DNA of 64,000 nucleotides, from assembly GCA_019637645.1 (NCBI GenBank), contig JAHBVH010000023.1, forward strand, positions 36,456-100,455, read 5' to 3'. Below the pieces are notes generated by a model. It was not told the origin of the DNA and ran no database searches. It saw nothing but the letters and a program-made list of their open reading frames with translations. The position numbers and the translations under genes were made by a program. Below are positions 1 through 9,235 of the stretch, one piece after another. Within the stretch, counting starts at the first letter, position 1, and every line of letters begins with the position of its first letter. Source of the DNA: Caldilineaceae bacterium (lineage in GTDB: Bacteria; Chloroflexota; Anaerolineae; Caldilineales; Caldilineaceae).

Positions 1-2763
1 ATTGCGCTCGCGTTGAATCTTGAGACTTTCCTGGAGCAGGGCCATGGCCTCGGCATAATCGCCACGCCGCCAGGCCAAATTGCCCAGGCGAATCAAGGAG
101 TAGGAGACACCGGCCTTATCACCCAAAGTGCGGAAGAGTTCCAAACTGTCGTGGGTGAGCTGTGCCGCGCGGGGGTAATCGCCCCGCAACCGGGCCAGAT
201 AGCCCAACGCGCCCAGGGCTACGGAGATGCCCCAGCGGTCACCACATTGGCGAAAAAGGCGCAGCGCTTCTTCCCAATGGGCCGCGGCCGCGTCGATCCG
301 ATCCCGGCTTAGGGCAATCCAGCCCAGGCTAAAGAAGACAAGGCCAATGCCCCACGGGTCGTTGAGTTCTTTGAAGATCGTTAGACTAGCCTGTAAATGG
401 GCCTCGGCATGGGCCAGATCGGTGACATTGGCGCTAATGGTCACCAGCCCGCGCAAGGCATACGCCTCGCCCCAGCGATTGCCCACTTGGCGACAGAGTT
501 CAAGGCTTTCGGCATAGAGCGGGATCTCGCTGCCATCGGCGTCGGCCAGCCAACCCGCGCCGGCCAAAGCACCAGCCTTGGCACGGGCCAAGGTGTTGGG
601 CAGTGGCTGGGGCGTCTGGTCGAGTAGCTCATGCAGCCATTCGCGGCCTTCTTGCCAGTAGCCGCGTAAATACCAGAAGCGGGCGAGGCTACCGGCAAGG
701 CGCAGTCCTGCTTCTAGGACGGCGCTCCCCGTGGCCCATTGGAGTGCCGCCCGTAGATTATCATGCTCTAGATCGAGCCGCGGGAGCCAGGCCAATTGGG
801 CCGCCGTGCGCAGCTTGGGTTCCGCTTCTTCGGCCAACCGCAAGAAGAAACAGAGGTGACGAATGCGAATAATCTCGGCTTCGCCCGCTTCTAACAACTT
901 TTCCCGCGCGTATTGGCGGATCGTTTCCAGCAAATAGTAGCGCGCCGCGCCTGCTTGATCTTCGACCACCACCAGCGATTTCTCGACCAGATGGGTCAGC
1001 AATTCCAAGATCTCTTCCTGCTTGAGTTTGGGCTGCTGGCTCTGGAGCTGGGCGAGCTTGTCGTCTGGCAGGCTAACAGTAACCATGCTGGCGTCCGTAT
1101 CAGCACAGACTGCCTCGGCTGCTTCCAATGTCCAACCACCCAGAAAGACCGCCAAGCGACGCAGGAGAACCCGCTCTGGTTCACTGAGCAGATCCCAACT
1201 CCAATCGATCATCGCGCGCAAGGTCTGCTGGCGGGGCAAGGCCGTGCGACTGCCACCGGTCAAGAGCCGGAAGCGATCATCGAGCCGCTCGGCGATCTGC
1301 TCTGGTGACATGGCGCGTACCCGCGCCGCGGCTAGCTCAATAGCAAGCGGGACACCGTCCAACTGTTGACAAATTTGGGTCACGGCTGCCGCGTTCGTCT
1401 CATTCAGCGTGAAGCTTGGCTTGACGGTCACCGTGCGGTCCACAAAGAGGCGGATCGCTTCACATTGAGCCAGGTCGGGGAGGGGCAGGGATTGGCGGAA
1501 ATCGGGCAATTGGAGTGACGGCACACGCAAGACGCGCTCGCCCATCATGCCTAATGTTTCGCGGCTGGTGACCATAATCTTCAGATGGGGACAGGCGCGC
1601 AAGAGCGTTTCGACCAACTGCGCGCAAGGTTCGATCAGATGTTCGCAGTTATCGAAGATGAGTAGCATGGTTTTGTTGCGCAAATAGCTGGTCAGGGCGC
1701 GGGTGAGGGGATAGTTGGGCTCCTCGCGCACCCCCAGCAGCGCCGCAACGGTCTGGGGGATCAGCGTTGGGTTGGCTAACATCGCCAGTTCCACCAGCCA
1801 AATGCCGTCGGGGAAGGCGTCTAGTAGTTGGGTGGCTGCTTGGAGCGCTAACCGCGTTTTGCCCGTGCCACCGGGGCCAGTTAAGGTAAGCAGATGCACC
1901 GCTTCGCCATTGTGTTGCCCGGTCGGTTGCACCAGGAGTCGCCGGATCTCGGCAATCTCTTTTTCGCGGCCAATAAAGCTGGTCAATTGTACTGGCAAGT
2001 TGTGGTGCGGCTGTTCTGGCGGCTCTACTACAGTGCGTGGCGCTGGCCCGGGGCTCTTTTCGCCATTGCGTAATTGCTCATAGAGCATACGCGTTTGGGC
2101 TGATGGCTCCACGCCGAGATCGCGTTCGAGGGCATCGACACAGCGGCGGTAGACATCAGCCACACTGGCAATATCCCCTAACCCTGCGTGGGCTAACATC
2201 AGTGCCCGATACGCTGGCTCTGGCGTATAGCCTAGCGCAATCCAACGTTCACCCCACTGGAGCACATCGGGCCAGCGTTGGGCAGCCACCAAGCGTTCTA
2301 GTAGCAGATTTAATTTGCGCTCAAACTGGGCCTGGAGGCGATCCCGCTCGAGGAGCACCCATTCATCGTAAAAGCCGGGTAATAATTCACCCGCATAGGC
2401 TGTGACCGCTTGCGTTAGCGCTTCGATGGTAAGGTTTTCTGTAACCGGGTGGGCGATCTGCTCGGCATCCAGATGATAGGCCGTATCATGGTTAAAGCCA
2501 ATCGTGATTTCGTCAACCAACAGCAGGTGATCGGCTTGGTCGCCCAAGGCGCGGCGGATCTGCCAAAGGGCTTGGCGTAGATTCCGCCTGGCATTGGCTT
2601 CGCTAGAATCAGGCCAGAGTAGCCCCGCCAACCGTTCCCGGCGATGCGCAACCGGATTGAGGACAAGATAGGCCAGGAGCGACTGCGCCGGGCGGGCCGT
2701 CAACTCGACTGGAGTGCCGTCCAATTGCACGGCAAATTGACCAAGCAGGCGAACTTCCAACAT
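1..2763 (-). CDS. AfsR/SARP-type regulator with BTAD, NB-ARC ATPase and TPR-like repeats (C-terminus beyond window)
   Basis: At least 921 codons are open on the minus strand and the frame runs off position 1, so the C-terminus is missing. The N-terminus (about 1-95) looks like an OmpR/SARP-type winged helix (starts MLEVRLLGQFAVQLDG). It is followed by a bacterial transcriptional activation domain to about residue 245. A STAND/NB-ARC ATPase follows, with a P-loop GPGGTGKTR near residue 296, a Walker-B-like LLIFDNCEHL near 366 and TSRE after it. The remainder is helical repeat sequence (RGDYPRAAQLTHDSLELF) typical of TPR sensors. Families with this order act as signal-integrating transcription activators that hydrolyse ATP. 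The ligand is unknown. The gene is divergent from the small genes starting at 2959, with about 195 nt between them, so those genes could be its targets; that is inference. Confidence 0.9.
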   Translation of the reverse strand, partial: MLEVRLLGQFAVQLDGTPVELTARPAQSLLAYLVLNPVAHRRERLAGLLWPDSSEANARRNLRQALWQIRRALGDQADHLLLVDEITIGFNHDTAYHLDAEQIAHPVTENLTIEALTQAVTAYAGELLPGFYDEWVLLERDRLQAQFERKLNLLLERLVAAQRWPDVLQWGERWIALGYTPEPAYRALMLAHAGLGDIASVADVYRRCVDALERDLGVEPSAQTRMLYEQLRNGEKSPGPAPRTVVEPPEQPHHNLPVQLTSFIGREKEIAEIRRLLVQPTGQHNGEAVHLLTLTGPGGTGKTRLALQAATQLLDAFPDGIWLVELAMLANPTLIPQTVAALLGVREEPNYPLTRALTSYLRNKTMLLIFDNCEHLIEPCAQLVETLLRACPHLKIMVTSRETLGMMGERVLRVPSLQLPDFRQSLPLPDLAQCEAIRLFVDRTVTVKPSFTLNETNAAAVTQICQQLDGVPLAIELAAARVRAMSPEQIAERLDDRFRLLTGGSRTALPRQQTLRAMIDWSWDLLSEPERVLLRRLAVFLGGWTLEAAEAVCADTDASMVTVSLPDDKLAQLQSQQPKLKQEEILELLTHLVEKSLVVVEDQAGAARYYLLETIRQYAREKLLEAGEAEIIRIRHLCFFLRLAEEAEPKLRTAAQLAWLPRLDLEHDNLRAALQWATGSAVLEAGLRLAGSLARFWYLRGYWQEGREWLHELLDQTPQPLPNTLARAKAGALAGAGWLADADGSEIPLYAESLELCRQVGNRWGEAYALRGLVTISANVTDLAHAEAHLQASLTIFKELNDPWGIGLVFFSLGWIALSRDRIDAAAAHWEEALRLFRQCGDRWGISVALGALGYLARLRGDYPRAAQLTHDSLELFRTLGDKAGVSYSLIRLGNLAWRRGDYAEAMALLQESLKIQRERN

Positions 2764-2958
2764 AAGTGACACCCAAAGAGATAGGCTAGTAACGCTGCGA
2801 TATACGTTGCTATAGACACGGAATGACAGCAAGGTTGTAGACTGGACGAATACCTGTTCGCAGGGTCATTCACTTGATGTAAAACGTACACGTCATCGAT
2901 AAATTGTAGCCCAGATCCAGGAGTATCCCCAAAAAGGGGGGCAAAAAGGAGGGTTTCT

Positions 2959-3240
2959 ATGCCGACTCAGCTTTCACTTGTGCCTACCGCGTTGGCGTCC
3001 AGTCCGCGTCACTGTGGCTCACAGCTTACGCAACGTATTTTGCTCTATCCGAATGAGCTTTATCGAGTGCCGTCCTCCTATCGGCAAGTCCGTACGGCAC
3101 AAGGCGTGGCGCACATTTCCCATCATGGTCGCGACTTTGTGGTTCACCCTGGGGAATGGCTATGTTTGGAGCGGAGCACGGATGTCGCATTGGTCTCACC
3201 CTTGCGCAGCGAAGCCGTCGTTTTAGAGCTGTTTACCTAG
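2959..3240 (+). CDS. Small DUF2917-like protein
   Basis: A 93-residue protein preceded by a very good ribosome site (AAGGAGG, about six bases before ATG). The segment GVAHISHHGRDFVVHPGEW followed by an LxLxRSTDVALVS strand pattern resembles the beta-rich DUF2917 family (short cupin-like fold), in which a W/HIT..GRD..L.PGE motif is typical. There is no signal peptide or membrane segment. It is the first of three small plus-strand genes (2959, 3432, 3718) ending at a strong terminator. It is divergent from the large SARP-type regulator, so it may be under that regulator's control. The function is unknown and the family call is by motif resemblance only. Confidence 0.6.
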   Translation: MPTQLSLVPTALASSPRHCGSQLTQRILLYPNELYRVPSSYRQVRTAQGVAHISHHGRDFVVHPGEWLCLERSTDVALVSPLRSEAVVLELFT

Positions 3241-3431
3241 CGTTGTGCGGCCACTTTCCAGCGATTGAAAAAGCGCGTTGGAACAGATGTTTCAATAGAC
3301 ACACCGATAGACAACCAATGACGCAGTCGCAGGTACAATGATGGCGTCAGTTGATGACGCTTGGTCACCCAACAAAAAGCCATGTGTAGATGGGGATCAA
3401 AAAGCGAAAGCAGTCAAGAAGGAGCAGAATG

Positions 3432-3662
3432 ATGTATACAATGGATGTCGATACCCTAACCACCTTGCAACGCGAGCGCTACCAAGAATTCCAACGCCAG
3501 GCAGAACTGTTGCGCCTTGTTCGCCAGCAGCAGAGCAACCAGGCTGTGGAACCTGTTGGCAACGTGACCACGCCGCAGCAACCGGTTCAGGTCAATGTAT
3601 TGACGGCGTTGCAACAACTGTTGCGCAGCGCTTTGCAGACCCACATTCGGGCCGTACGGTAA
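3432..3662 (+). CDS. Small hypothetical protein, Gln/Arg-rich helical
   Basis: A 76-residue product. An in-frame start exists at 3390, and a tandem ATG pair lies at 3429/3432. The site AAGGAG at 3419-3424 places 3432 at seven bases, so that start is preferred. The N-terminal half (LQRERYQEFQRQAELLRLVRQQQ) is a charged amphipathic helix and possible short coiled coil. A Pro/Gln linker and a second helix (VLTALQQLLRSALQTHIR) follow. There are no cysteines and no membrane segment. I do not recognise the family. It is co-directional with the 93- and 73-residue neighbours and probably cotranscribed. Helical proteins of this size may be partner or adaptor peptides, but nothing here proves a role. 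Confidence 0.55.
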   Translation: MYTMDVDTLTTLQRERYQEFQRQAELLRLVRQQQSNQAVEPVGNVTTPQQPVQVNVLTALQQLLRSALQTHIRAVR

Positions 3663-3717
3663 TTAACTCAACGGTCTTTCTGGTTTAACCAGAAGTATTT
3701 CAAAAAGTGAGAACATC

Positions 3718-3939
3718 ATGTTTGTACAACTACAGTACGAAGAATTAGCCCGCCTGAAACACCAGGAACTGTTAGCCAAAGCAGCTTGGACCCATCAATT
3801 TGCTCGCAGTCAACCATTCCGGACCACACGCCTAGCGCTGGTCATCCAATGGCTTGCTGAGCAAGGGCGCAGGTGGTCGAGCCTGCGACGACCTGTCGTC
3901 GTCGAGGGTGTCGCCGCCTCGCGACAACAAGCTTGCTAG
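3718..3939 (+). CDS. Small hypothetical protein, basic C-terminus
   Basis: A 73-residue product starting MFVQLQYEELARLKHQELL. The first 30 residues form a charged helix and the rest is Arg-rich (RTTRLALVIQWLAEQGRRW), with one hydrophobic stretch too short to be a clear membrane helix. The ribosome site is weak (GTGAGA upstream). It is the last of the three small plus-strand genes and is followed 27 bases later by a strong intrinsic terminator, which supports a real transcription unit ending here. The family was not recognised. Overall character (helical, basic, without Cys) is similar to its 76-residue neighbour, so the two may form a complex; that is speculation. Confidence 0.55.
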   Translation: MFVQLQYEELARLKHQELLAKAAWTHQFARSQPFRTTRLALVIQWLAEQGRRWSSLRRPVVVEGVAASRQQAC

Positions 3940-3966
3940 GTGGCACTATGAAAACTGAATATCAAC

Positions 3967-4000
3967 AAAAGACGGCGCCGGAGCGCCGTCTTTTGTTTTC
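3967..4000 (+). terminator. Intrinsic terminator after the small-gene cluster
   Basis: Perfect 12-bp stem AAAAGACGGCGC / GCGCCGTCTTTT with a CGGA tetraloop, followed by a T-rich run (TTTTGTTTT). Lies just after the stop at 3939. The A tract on the left arm makes it usable in both directions. Confidence 0.9.
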
Positions 4001-4023
4001 TGGAGGACTTTGCAAGGAAATCG

Positions 4024-4046
4024 GACGCGGATTTTTTATCCGCGTC
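4024..4046 (-). terminator. Weak hairpin beyond the P450 gene
   Basis: 8-bp stem GACGCGGA/TCCGCGTC with a seven-base T-rich loop, 42 bases past the P450 stop codon. The U-tract on the minus strand is poor, so terminator function is only possible. Confidence 0.4.
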
Positions 4047-4087
4047 TAACCGCGTGCACCCGCGTCCCCCTATCCTGTGGCATCGGT

Positions 4088-5458
4088 TCAGCGCGTTTGT
4101 ACCTGCATGGGGAGGCCGCCTTTGGGGCGTAGCGTAAAGAGCTGTTGCGCACGGACCTGGTACCCTGGCTTGAGCTGGAGGTGAAAGCGTTGGAGGACAG
4201 TCAGCAAGATCAGACGCGCTTCCAGCATGGCAAAGCTGTTGCCAATACAGATGCGCGGGCCACCGCCAAAGGGCAGATAGGCAGATTTGGGCAGAGCTGC
4301 CTCATTGGCTGGCGTAAAGCGTTCCGGATCAAAGCGCTCGGGGTCGGGATAGAGCGCCGGATCACGGTGCATGACATAGGTGGAGATCGCGACGGTGCTG
4401 CCTTTGGGGATGGTGTAACCGTTTAACTCAACATCGTGCAGGGGCTGTCGCGTAACGCCACCGGCGGGGGGATAGAGACGCATGGCCTCTTTGATCACCT
4501 GTTCGCTATAGGGCAACTGGGCCAGATCGCGCAGGGTAGGCGCTTTCCCTTGTAGAGCGGCCACTTCTTGGCGGAGCTGGGCCTCCACGTCGGAGTGTTC
4601 GGCGACTAGATAGAAGGCCCAAGCCAGGGCATTGGCGGTGGTCTCATGGCCAGCCACAAAGAGGGTGATCACTTCATCGCGCAAGCGTTGTTCGGGCATG
4701 GGCTGTCCCTCTTCGTCGCGGGCGGCCAACAACATGGACAGTAAGTCGCCCGTGTCCGTGCCATGGTGACGATGGTCGGCAATGATCTGGTCGATGATCG
4801 TAAAGAGCTCTTGAATGGCCGCCGCTTCCCGCCGTTGGTTATGTTGAAACAGCCGTCCCCAAAGGGGGTTGTAGTTGTTGACCCGGTCGTTGGCCCCTGC
4901 CAGAATGGTGGTCATGAGGTCGCCAATGTGATCGGCTTGGGCGCGAACATCCACATTAAAGAGCGTTTTGTTGACAATGCCCAAGGTCAATTTGGTCATC
5001 TCATGGGCAATATCCAGTGTGGCCCCTGGTTGCCAGCTCGCCAACAGATCGAGCGTCTGCGCGACCATGGTTGTGCCATAGGCTTCGATCCGTTGGTGAT
5101 GAAACGCGGGCTGGGCGAGCTTGCGTTGCCGCCGCCAGTCGTCCCCTTCGTTTAAGAAAAGCCCTTGGGCCGCAAAAGGCCCCACCGCGGCTCGCACCAG
5201 CTCTGCCTTGTGAAACTCTTTGGCCCGCTCGACCAAGATCGTATGCGCCAACTTGGGATCACTCACCACATAGATGGGTTGCTGACCTACCCAGATGGCA
5301 TAGAAATTGCCAAATTGGCGCGCCCCCTGGAGCATATAGCTCAACGAATCGAAATCGACCCGCCAAGGGAGCAGATTGGTTATCCAGCGTGACCAGCCCG
5401 GAATCTGCGGGCCTGGCAATCGCTTCGGGTGCGCCGGTGCAAGAGCAGCATGGCTCAT
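4088..5458 (-). CDS. Cytochrome P450
   Basis: A 456-residue soluble-type P450 haem monooxygenase. Visible hallmarks are the I-helix oxygen-binding motif AGHETT near residue 268, the K-helix ExxR as EAMR near 322, a PERF-type segment (DPERFDPERF), and the haem-ligand loop FGGGPRICIGN with the proximal Cys near 404. The sequence resembles the CYP4/CYP102-like bacterial group. No redox domain is fused, so it needs a separate ferredoxin/reductase, which is not seen nearby. An upstream in-frame ATG at 5482 exists, but TAAGGA sits about seven bases before 5458, so MSHAALAP is preferred as the start. The substrate cannot be read from sequence. It stands alone between a small-gene cluster and the lipoprotein gene. 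Confidence 0.93.
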   Translation of the reverse strand: MSHAALAPAHPKRLPGPQIPGWSRWITNLLPWRVDFDSLSYMLQGARQFGNFYAIWVGQQPIYVVSDPKLAHTILVERAKEFHKAELVRAAVGPFAAQGLFLNEGDDWRRQRKLAQPAFHHQRIEAYGTTMVAQTLDLLASWQPGATLDIAHEMTKLTLGIVNKTLFNVDVRAQADHIGDLMTTILAGANDRVNNYNPLWGRLFQHNQRREAAAIQELFTIIDQIIADHRHHGTDTGDLLSMLLAARDEEGQPMPEQRLRDEVITLFVAGHETTANALAWAFYLVAEHSDVEAQLRQEVAALQGKAPTLRDLAQLPYSEQVIKEAMRLYPPAGGVTRQPLHDVELNGYTIPKGSTVAISTYVMHRDPALYPDPERFDPERFTPANEAALPKSAYLPFGGGPRICIGNSFAMLEARLILLTVLQRFHLQLKPGYQVRAQQLFTLRPKGGLPMQVQTR

Positions 5459-5679
5459 GGTTTGTTCCTTACCGTTTAGCATTGGTTCTACCCCTGCTAG
5501 CCATCTCTTGCTGCCCCTATGAGAAGCGTCAGAAGCGGAGCAGGTTTGGATTTACCTGAGAATATACAGAAGTATATAGCGGTGCCGCGAGAATTGTCAT
5601 TCACCGAAAGGAGAATGATAGAGAGGCATAGGGTAGGTCGTCTACCCAGGACGGTTTGAAAAGGGGAGAGGTGCAGTCC

Positions 5680-5713
5680 ACACCTGACAGGTTTTCCAAA
5701 ACCTGTCAGGTGT
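5680..5713. repeat. Palindrome, GGTTTT/AAAACC family
   Basis: 16-bp arms beginning ACACCTGACAGG with a CC loop. It lies 22 bases past the stop of the 5735-8131 gene and could serve as its terminator. Member of the window-wide palindrome family. Confidence 0.85.
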
Positions 5714-5734
5714 ATAGGGTACGTTTTTACAGGT

Positions 5735-8131
5735 CTAACGCTGCGTAAAGGTATACGCCACCACGCCAGTCCCCATAACAACCGTTGGCTTGCCTTCCTC
5801 ATCCTGTTGGAAGTTCAAGAGAAGGCCAGGCAAGGGGGGATCCGCAAACATATAGCCTGCGAGTTCATCGGCGTCATTCTTTTTGGGGGCGTCATTCTTT
5901 TTGGGCAAGAGATCGCTGCCAAATTCGCCAAAGTCGGCATGCAGGCGATCATTGGTCAGCGTCAGGGTCATGTTGCCCACCGCTGCGTTGACATAGTCAC
6001 CCAAATAGGGCTCAACCGCGGCGGGGTCTAGCGCAATCGCCAACTGCTCGGCTAATTGGCTGTTCGCCGTTTCGATCTGTTGGCGCACAAAAGCCAAAGT
6101 GGTGGCAAGGGTAGACTCTTGTTCAAAGACCAATTCTAACAACCGTTGGCTGACTGCCGTGCTAAAGAGATTGGTCGCTTGGGCATTGGTCAACACGATG
6201 ATCCCCAAGTTGGCCTGCGGCAGGAACTTAAATTCAGCGGTAAAGCCCATCGTATTGCCACCGTGGTCGATCATCGGTTGGCCCTTGTAGTCACCGATTA
6301 ACCAGCCAAGACCATAGCTGACCTTGTCGGCCACTTCAATCTGTGGCTCACGCACCTCGTCGAGGTTGGCTGCTGAGACAATCCGTGTGCCTTCGGCTGT
6401 GACTCCATGGTTGAGCTGCATGATCATATACTTGCTCATGTCTTCCAAGGTGGACCAGTGGGCACCAGCTGGGGCGACCGGCAGCAAGACCTTTTCTAGA
6501 TCGAGCGGTAGCGGCACATAGGTGCTCTGGTAGTTGTAGCCATGGGGGGTGGCGAAGTTCCCATCAGCCTGGACTTGGTCAAAGGAGATGGTGGTGCGCG
6601 TCATCGCCAGCGGATCTAAGACGTGGCTTTGCAGGACCGCGGCATAGTTGTCGAAGAGCTGCTCCTGCTGGCCTGTGGCCGCCACCGCGGCCACGTAGCC
6701 GCCGGTCGCCACCATTTGGTTGCTATATTGGAAGGCTTCCCCAAAGTCGGTGAAAAACTCAAAGTCGCGCAGGGAGGCCACGGTGGCTTCGGCGCTAAGT
6801 TCATTGGCATTGAAAATAAACTCAAAATCCCGCCGCGGTACGCCGGTACAGGCACAGACCAAGTTACGCATGGTAATGGTTTGGCTCAACGCGGGATCTT
6901 TCACGGCAAAGGCGGGATAGATGTCGATGGCTGGCGTATCCCAGGTCATCTTCCCTTCATCCACTAGTGTTGCCATCATGAGCGTGGTCAAGCTCTTGCC
7001 CGTTGAGCCGATCATCATATAGGTCTCAGGCGTTAGCGGATCGCCCTGCTCGTTACGGGTGCCAAAAGTATTGCTGTAGACAACGGCCCCATCCTGTACA
7101 ATCGCCACTGCTGCCCCCGGAATCTGGAACTGGGGCATCCACTCGGCAATAAAGGCTTCTAACTCGGCGGTCATTGCATCATCCACCGGCAGCGGCGTTG
7201 CGGTACTGAGATCACTTTTTTCCAGGGCCAGGATATCGAGCCCACTCTGGATAATGTTGATTTGCGCGGCGCGGCGCTCAACGGTGACCAGATCGCCGTC
7301 AAACAGCAATAGGTAGGCAATACCTTGGTGCAAAGAAGCCGCGGCTTGGACAATCCGTTCTGGTGCGGTGTCATAGGTGATCATCAAGTTCTTTTCAAGC
7401 CCGCTCGTTGCTGGTGGTTCAAGCGTGTCGCGTGCCGTCAAGGCGAAGTTGGGATCAACGCTTGCCCAGCCAGCCGCGATCGCCGCGGCCAAATCGCCTT
7501 CTGCGGACGCCAGGGTCAATAGATAGACTTGAAGCTTTTGCTCGGGATCTTGCAAGAGTACAAAGCCATCGCCCGCCGTTGCCGTCCAGTTGGTGGGAAT
7601 CGGGACGGTAAAGAGCCCTTGTGGGTCTTGATAGCGTTCATCAGTTGCAGTTGTGGCTGGTTGAGAGACAGGCGAATCTGCTGCAACGGGAGTCAATGCA
7701 AAGGTCCCTTCATAGCCAGCCTGGGCAAAGCTGCCGCTGATGTTGCCATCGGCGCTGATCGCACCAGTAAAGGTGCCCTGTTGTGCGCCTTCTAACATCT
7801 GAAAGGCGATTTGTGGTGGGTCAACTACAATGCCATGGAGGGGAATCCCCGCGGCCCCCTGTTCAGGAATGTCGATCGTGCCCTGGTAGCCTTCGGCGCT
7901 GGCCTGGAGTTGCACGTTGATGGTCAAGGTTAAGCCCGCGATGGCAAGCTGACCACTGTAGCTTGCCGGCAATGCCCTTGCCAGCAACGCACTCGCTGCT
8001 GGGGTCGTGCTGGCCGCCGGGATGGTCGCGGCGGGTGGGGCTTGAATCGGTTGGCAAGCAACTTGCAACCCTAGGGCCAGGAAACAGATCCAGGCAAAAA
8101 GTCGCCGCTTGATTGGTTTGACAACTGGCAT
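5735..8131 (-). CDS. Serine beta-lactamase-like lipoprotein (class C/PBP4*-type hydrolase) with N-terminal accessory domains
   Basis: A 798-residue exported protein. An N-terminal signal (KRRLFAWICFLALGLQVAC) ends at a Cys, so it is probably lipid-anchored, although the lipobox is imperfect. Residues about 60-160 form a beta-rich domain and about 180-300 a PsbP-like segment. The region of about 315-680 is a beta-lactamase-related serine hydrolase with the SxxK motif STGK, a YSN motif and HGG (DHGGNTMG). A C-terminal beta domain of the kind often fused to such esterases or peptidases follows. The start at 8131 is chosen because AAGGAGG lies just upstream; an ATG at 8161 has no such support. 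An 18-bp tandem duplication at 5871-5906 doubles a PKKNDA unit near the C-terminus. The substrate (peptide, ester or beta-lactam) is unknown. Confidence 0.88.
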   Translation of the reverse strand: MPVVKPIKRRLFAWICFLALGLQVACQPIQAPPAATIPAASTTPAASALLARALPASYSGQLAIAGLTLTINVQLQASAEGYQGTIDIPEQGAAGIPLHGIVVDPPQIAFQMLEGAQQGTFTGAISADGNISGSFAQAGYEGTFALTPVAADSPVSQPATTATDERYQDPQGLFTVPIPTNWTATAGDGFVLLQDPEQKLQVYLLTLASAEGDLAAAIAAGWASVDPNFALTARDTLEPPATSGLEKNLMITYDTAPERIVQAAASLHQGIAYLLLFDGDLVTVERRAAQINIIQSGLDILALEKSDLSTATPLPVDDAMTAELEAFIAEWMPQFQIPGAAVAIVQDGAVVYSNTFGTRNEQGDPLTPETYMMIGSTGKSLTTLMMATLVDEGKMTWDTPAIDIYPAFAVKDPALSQTITMRNLVCACTGVPRRDFEFIFNANELSAEATVASLRDFEFFTDFGEAFQYSNQMVATGGYVAAVAATGQQEQLFDNYAAVLQSHVLDPLAMTRTTISFDQVQADGNFATPHGYNYQSTYVPLPLDLEKVLLPVAPAGAHWSTLEDMSKYMIMQLNHGVTAEGTRIVSAANLDEVREPQIEVADKVSYGLGWLIGDYKGQPMIDHGGNTMGFTAEFKFLPQANLGIIVLTNAQATNLFSTAVSQRLLELVFEQESTLATTLAFVRQQIETANSQLAEQLAIALDPAAVEPYLGDYVNAAVGNMTLTLTNDRLHADFGEFGSDLLPKKNDAPKKNDADELAGYMFADPPLPGLLLNFQQDEEGKPTVVMGTGVVAYTFTQR

Positions 8132-8527
8132 GATGCCCTCCTTTTGTGTGTTGTGGGCCATGATCGGCAGTCCATAGCCTAGCCGAAAGCTGGCTTCTGG
8201 CTATAGGACTTGTTATTGCGGGTGGTGCCAAATAGAGATAGATCTCCTACTTTCCTCACTACTCTATACGCAGCGGGCGTTGGTCGGTTGCAGGAAGGGG
8301 ACGCTTGCCGTGGTTTTGTGCTAGGTTTTTCTTCTCTGAAGACATGTTGGCCCAGTGTACCCATTTTGCACAATGGCGCGAAGTCACTTTATGGCGCTAT
8401 TGCAAATTGCTACTGCGCATGATTTCCTTCATAATAATGCGACCGATTCTGGAAAACAGGGTTCGCACACACGCAAAGGGGCGGGCCGTCCTCACGAATG
8501 GTCAGAAGGCCAACGGTCAGAAGGCGA
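8132..8527. other. Gene-free spacer between divergent genes
   Basis: About 400 bases between the divergent lipoprotein gene and MBL gene. A 16-base near-repeat GGTCAGAAGGCCAACG / GGTCAGAAGGCGAATG lies at about 8499-8531 and overlaps possible starts of the downstream gene. No convincing operator or terminator was seen. Confidence 0.5.
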
Positions 8528-9235
8528 ATGGGACAGATGGCGACGAAACGGATTGTACCGGGACTCTATGGGATTTCGCTTGGGAATGTAAATGCGTTTC
8601 TGCTAGAAGGCGAGGAATTAACGCTCATTGATACGGGCTTTCCTGGCAGCGAGGGGAAAATCTTGCAGGCCGTGGTGGCCCTTGGCAAACAGCCCACCGA
8701 CCTGCGGCACATTGTCATTACACATTGTCACCCTGATCATGCAGGCAGCTTGGCGGCGCTACAACAAGCGACGGGCGCAGCTGTCTATGCCCATCCGCTG
8801 GATGCCCCGGCGATCCGTACCGGCGCGGTGATTCACCCGCCAGTCCCCGCCCCCTATCCGGTGCAACGGTTGCTCTATTGGCTATTGATCCGCAATACGT
8901 CACCAACCTATGCCGCGGCCCCGGTTACGCATGAGATTCATGACGGCGACGAACTGCCTGGGACGGGTGGGCTCAAGGTTGTTCACGCACCAGGCCATAG
9001 CGCTGGTCAGGTCGCCCTCTATTGGCCGCAACACAGGGGTGTTCTCTTGGCCGCGGACGCGTGCAGCAATCTGCCCTTCTTGGACTATAGCATCGTCTAT
9101 GACGATTTTGCCCAAGGCCAACGCACCCTAGCCGCGTTGGCAAAGCTTGATTTTGCCGTCGCCTGCTTTGGTCACGGAGAAGCGATTCAAGCCAACGCTG
9201 CTCAGCGCTTTCGGAAAAAGTGGGGTGCGGCTTAG
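8528..9235 (+). CDS. MBL-fold metallo-hydrolase
   Basis: About 235 residues. The metallo-beta-lactamase signature THCHPDHAGS (HxHxDH) near residues 64-73 supplies the zinc ligands. Further ligands are likely in HAPGHSAGQVALY (His), the Asp of LAADACSNL and the late His of CFGHGE. This is the glyoxalase-II/flavin-independent MBL hydrolase group; the substrate is not evident. The start is uncertain. ATGs at 8498, 8528 and 8537 are in frame; AAGGCG just before 8528 favours that one, and the 8498 version adds only residues encoded by a short tandem repeat. The stop overlaps the convergent DUF2277 gene by four bases. Confidence 0.88.
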   Translation: MGQMATKRIVPGLYGISLGNVNAFLLEGEELTLIDTGFPGSEGKILQAVVALGKQPTDLRHIVITHCHPDHAGSLAALQQATGAAVYAHPLDAPAIRTGAVIHPPVPAPYPVQRLLYWLLIRNTSPTYAAAPVTHEIHDGDELPGTGGLKVVHAPGHSAGQVALYWPQHRGVLLAADACSNLPFLDYSIVYDDFAQGQRTLAALAKLDFAVACFGHGEAIQANAAQRFRKKWGAA

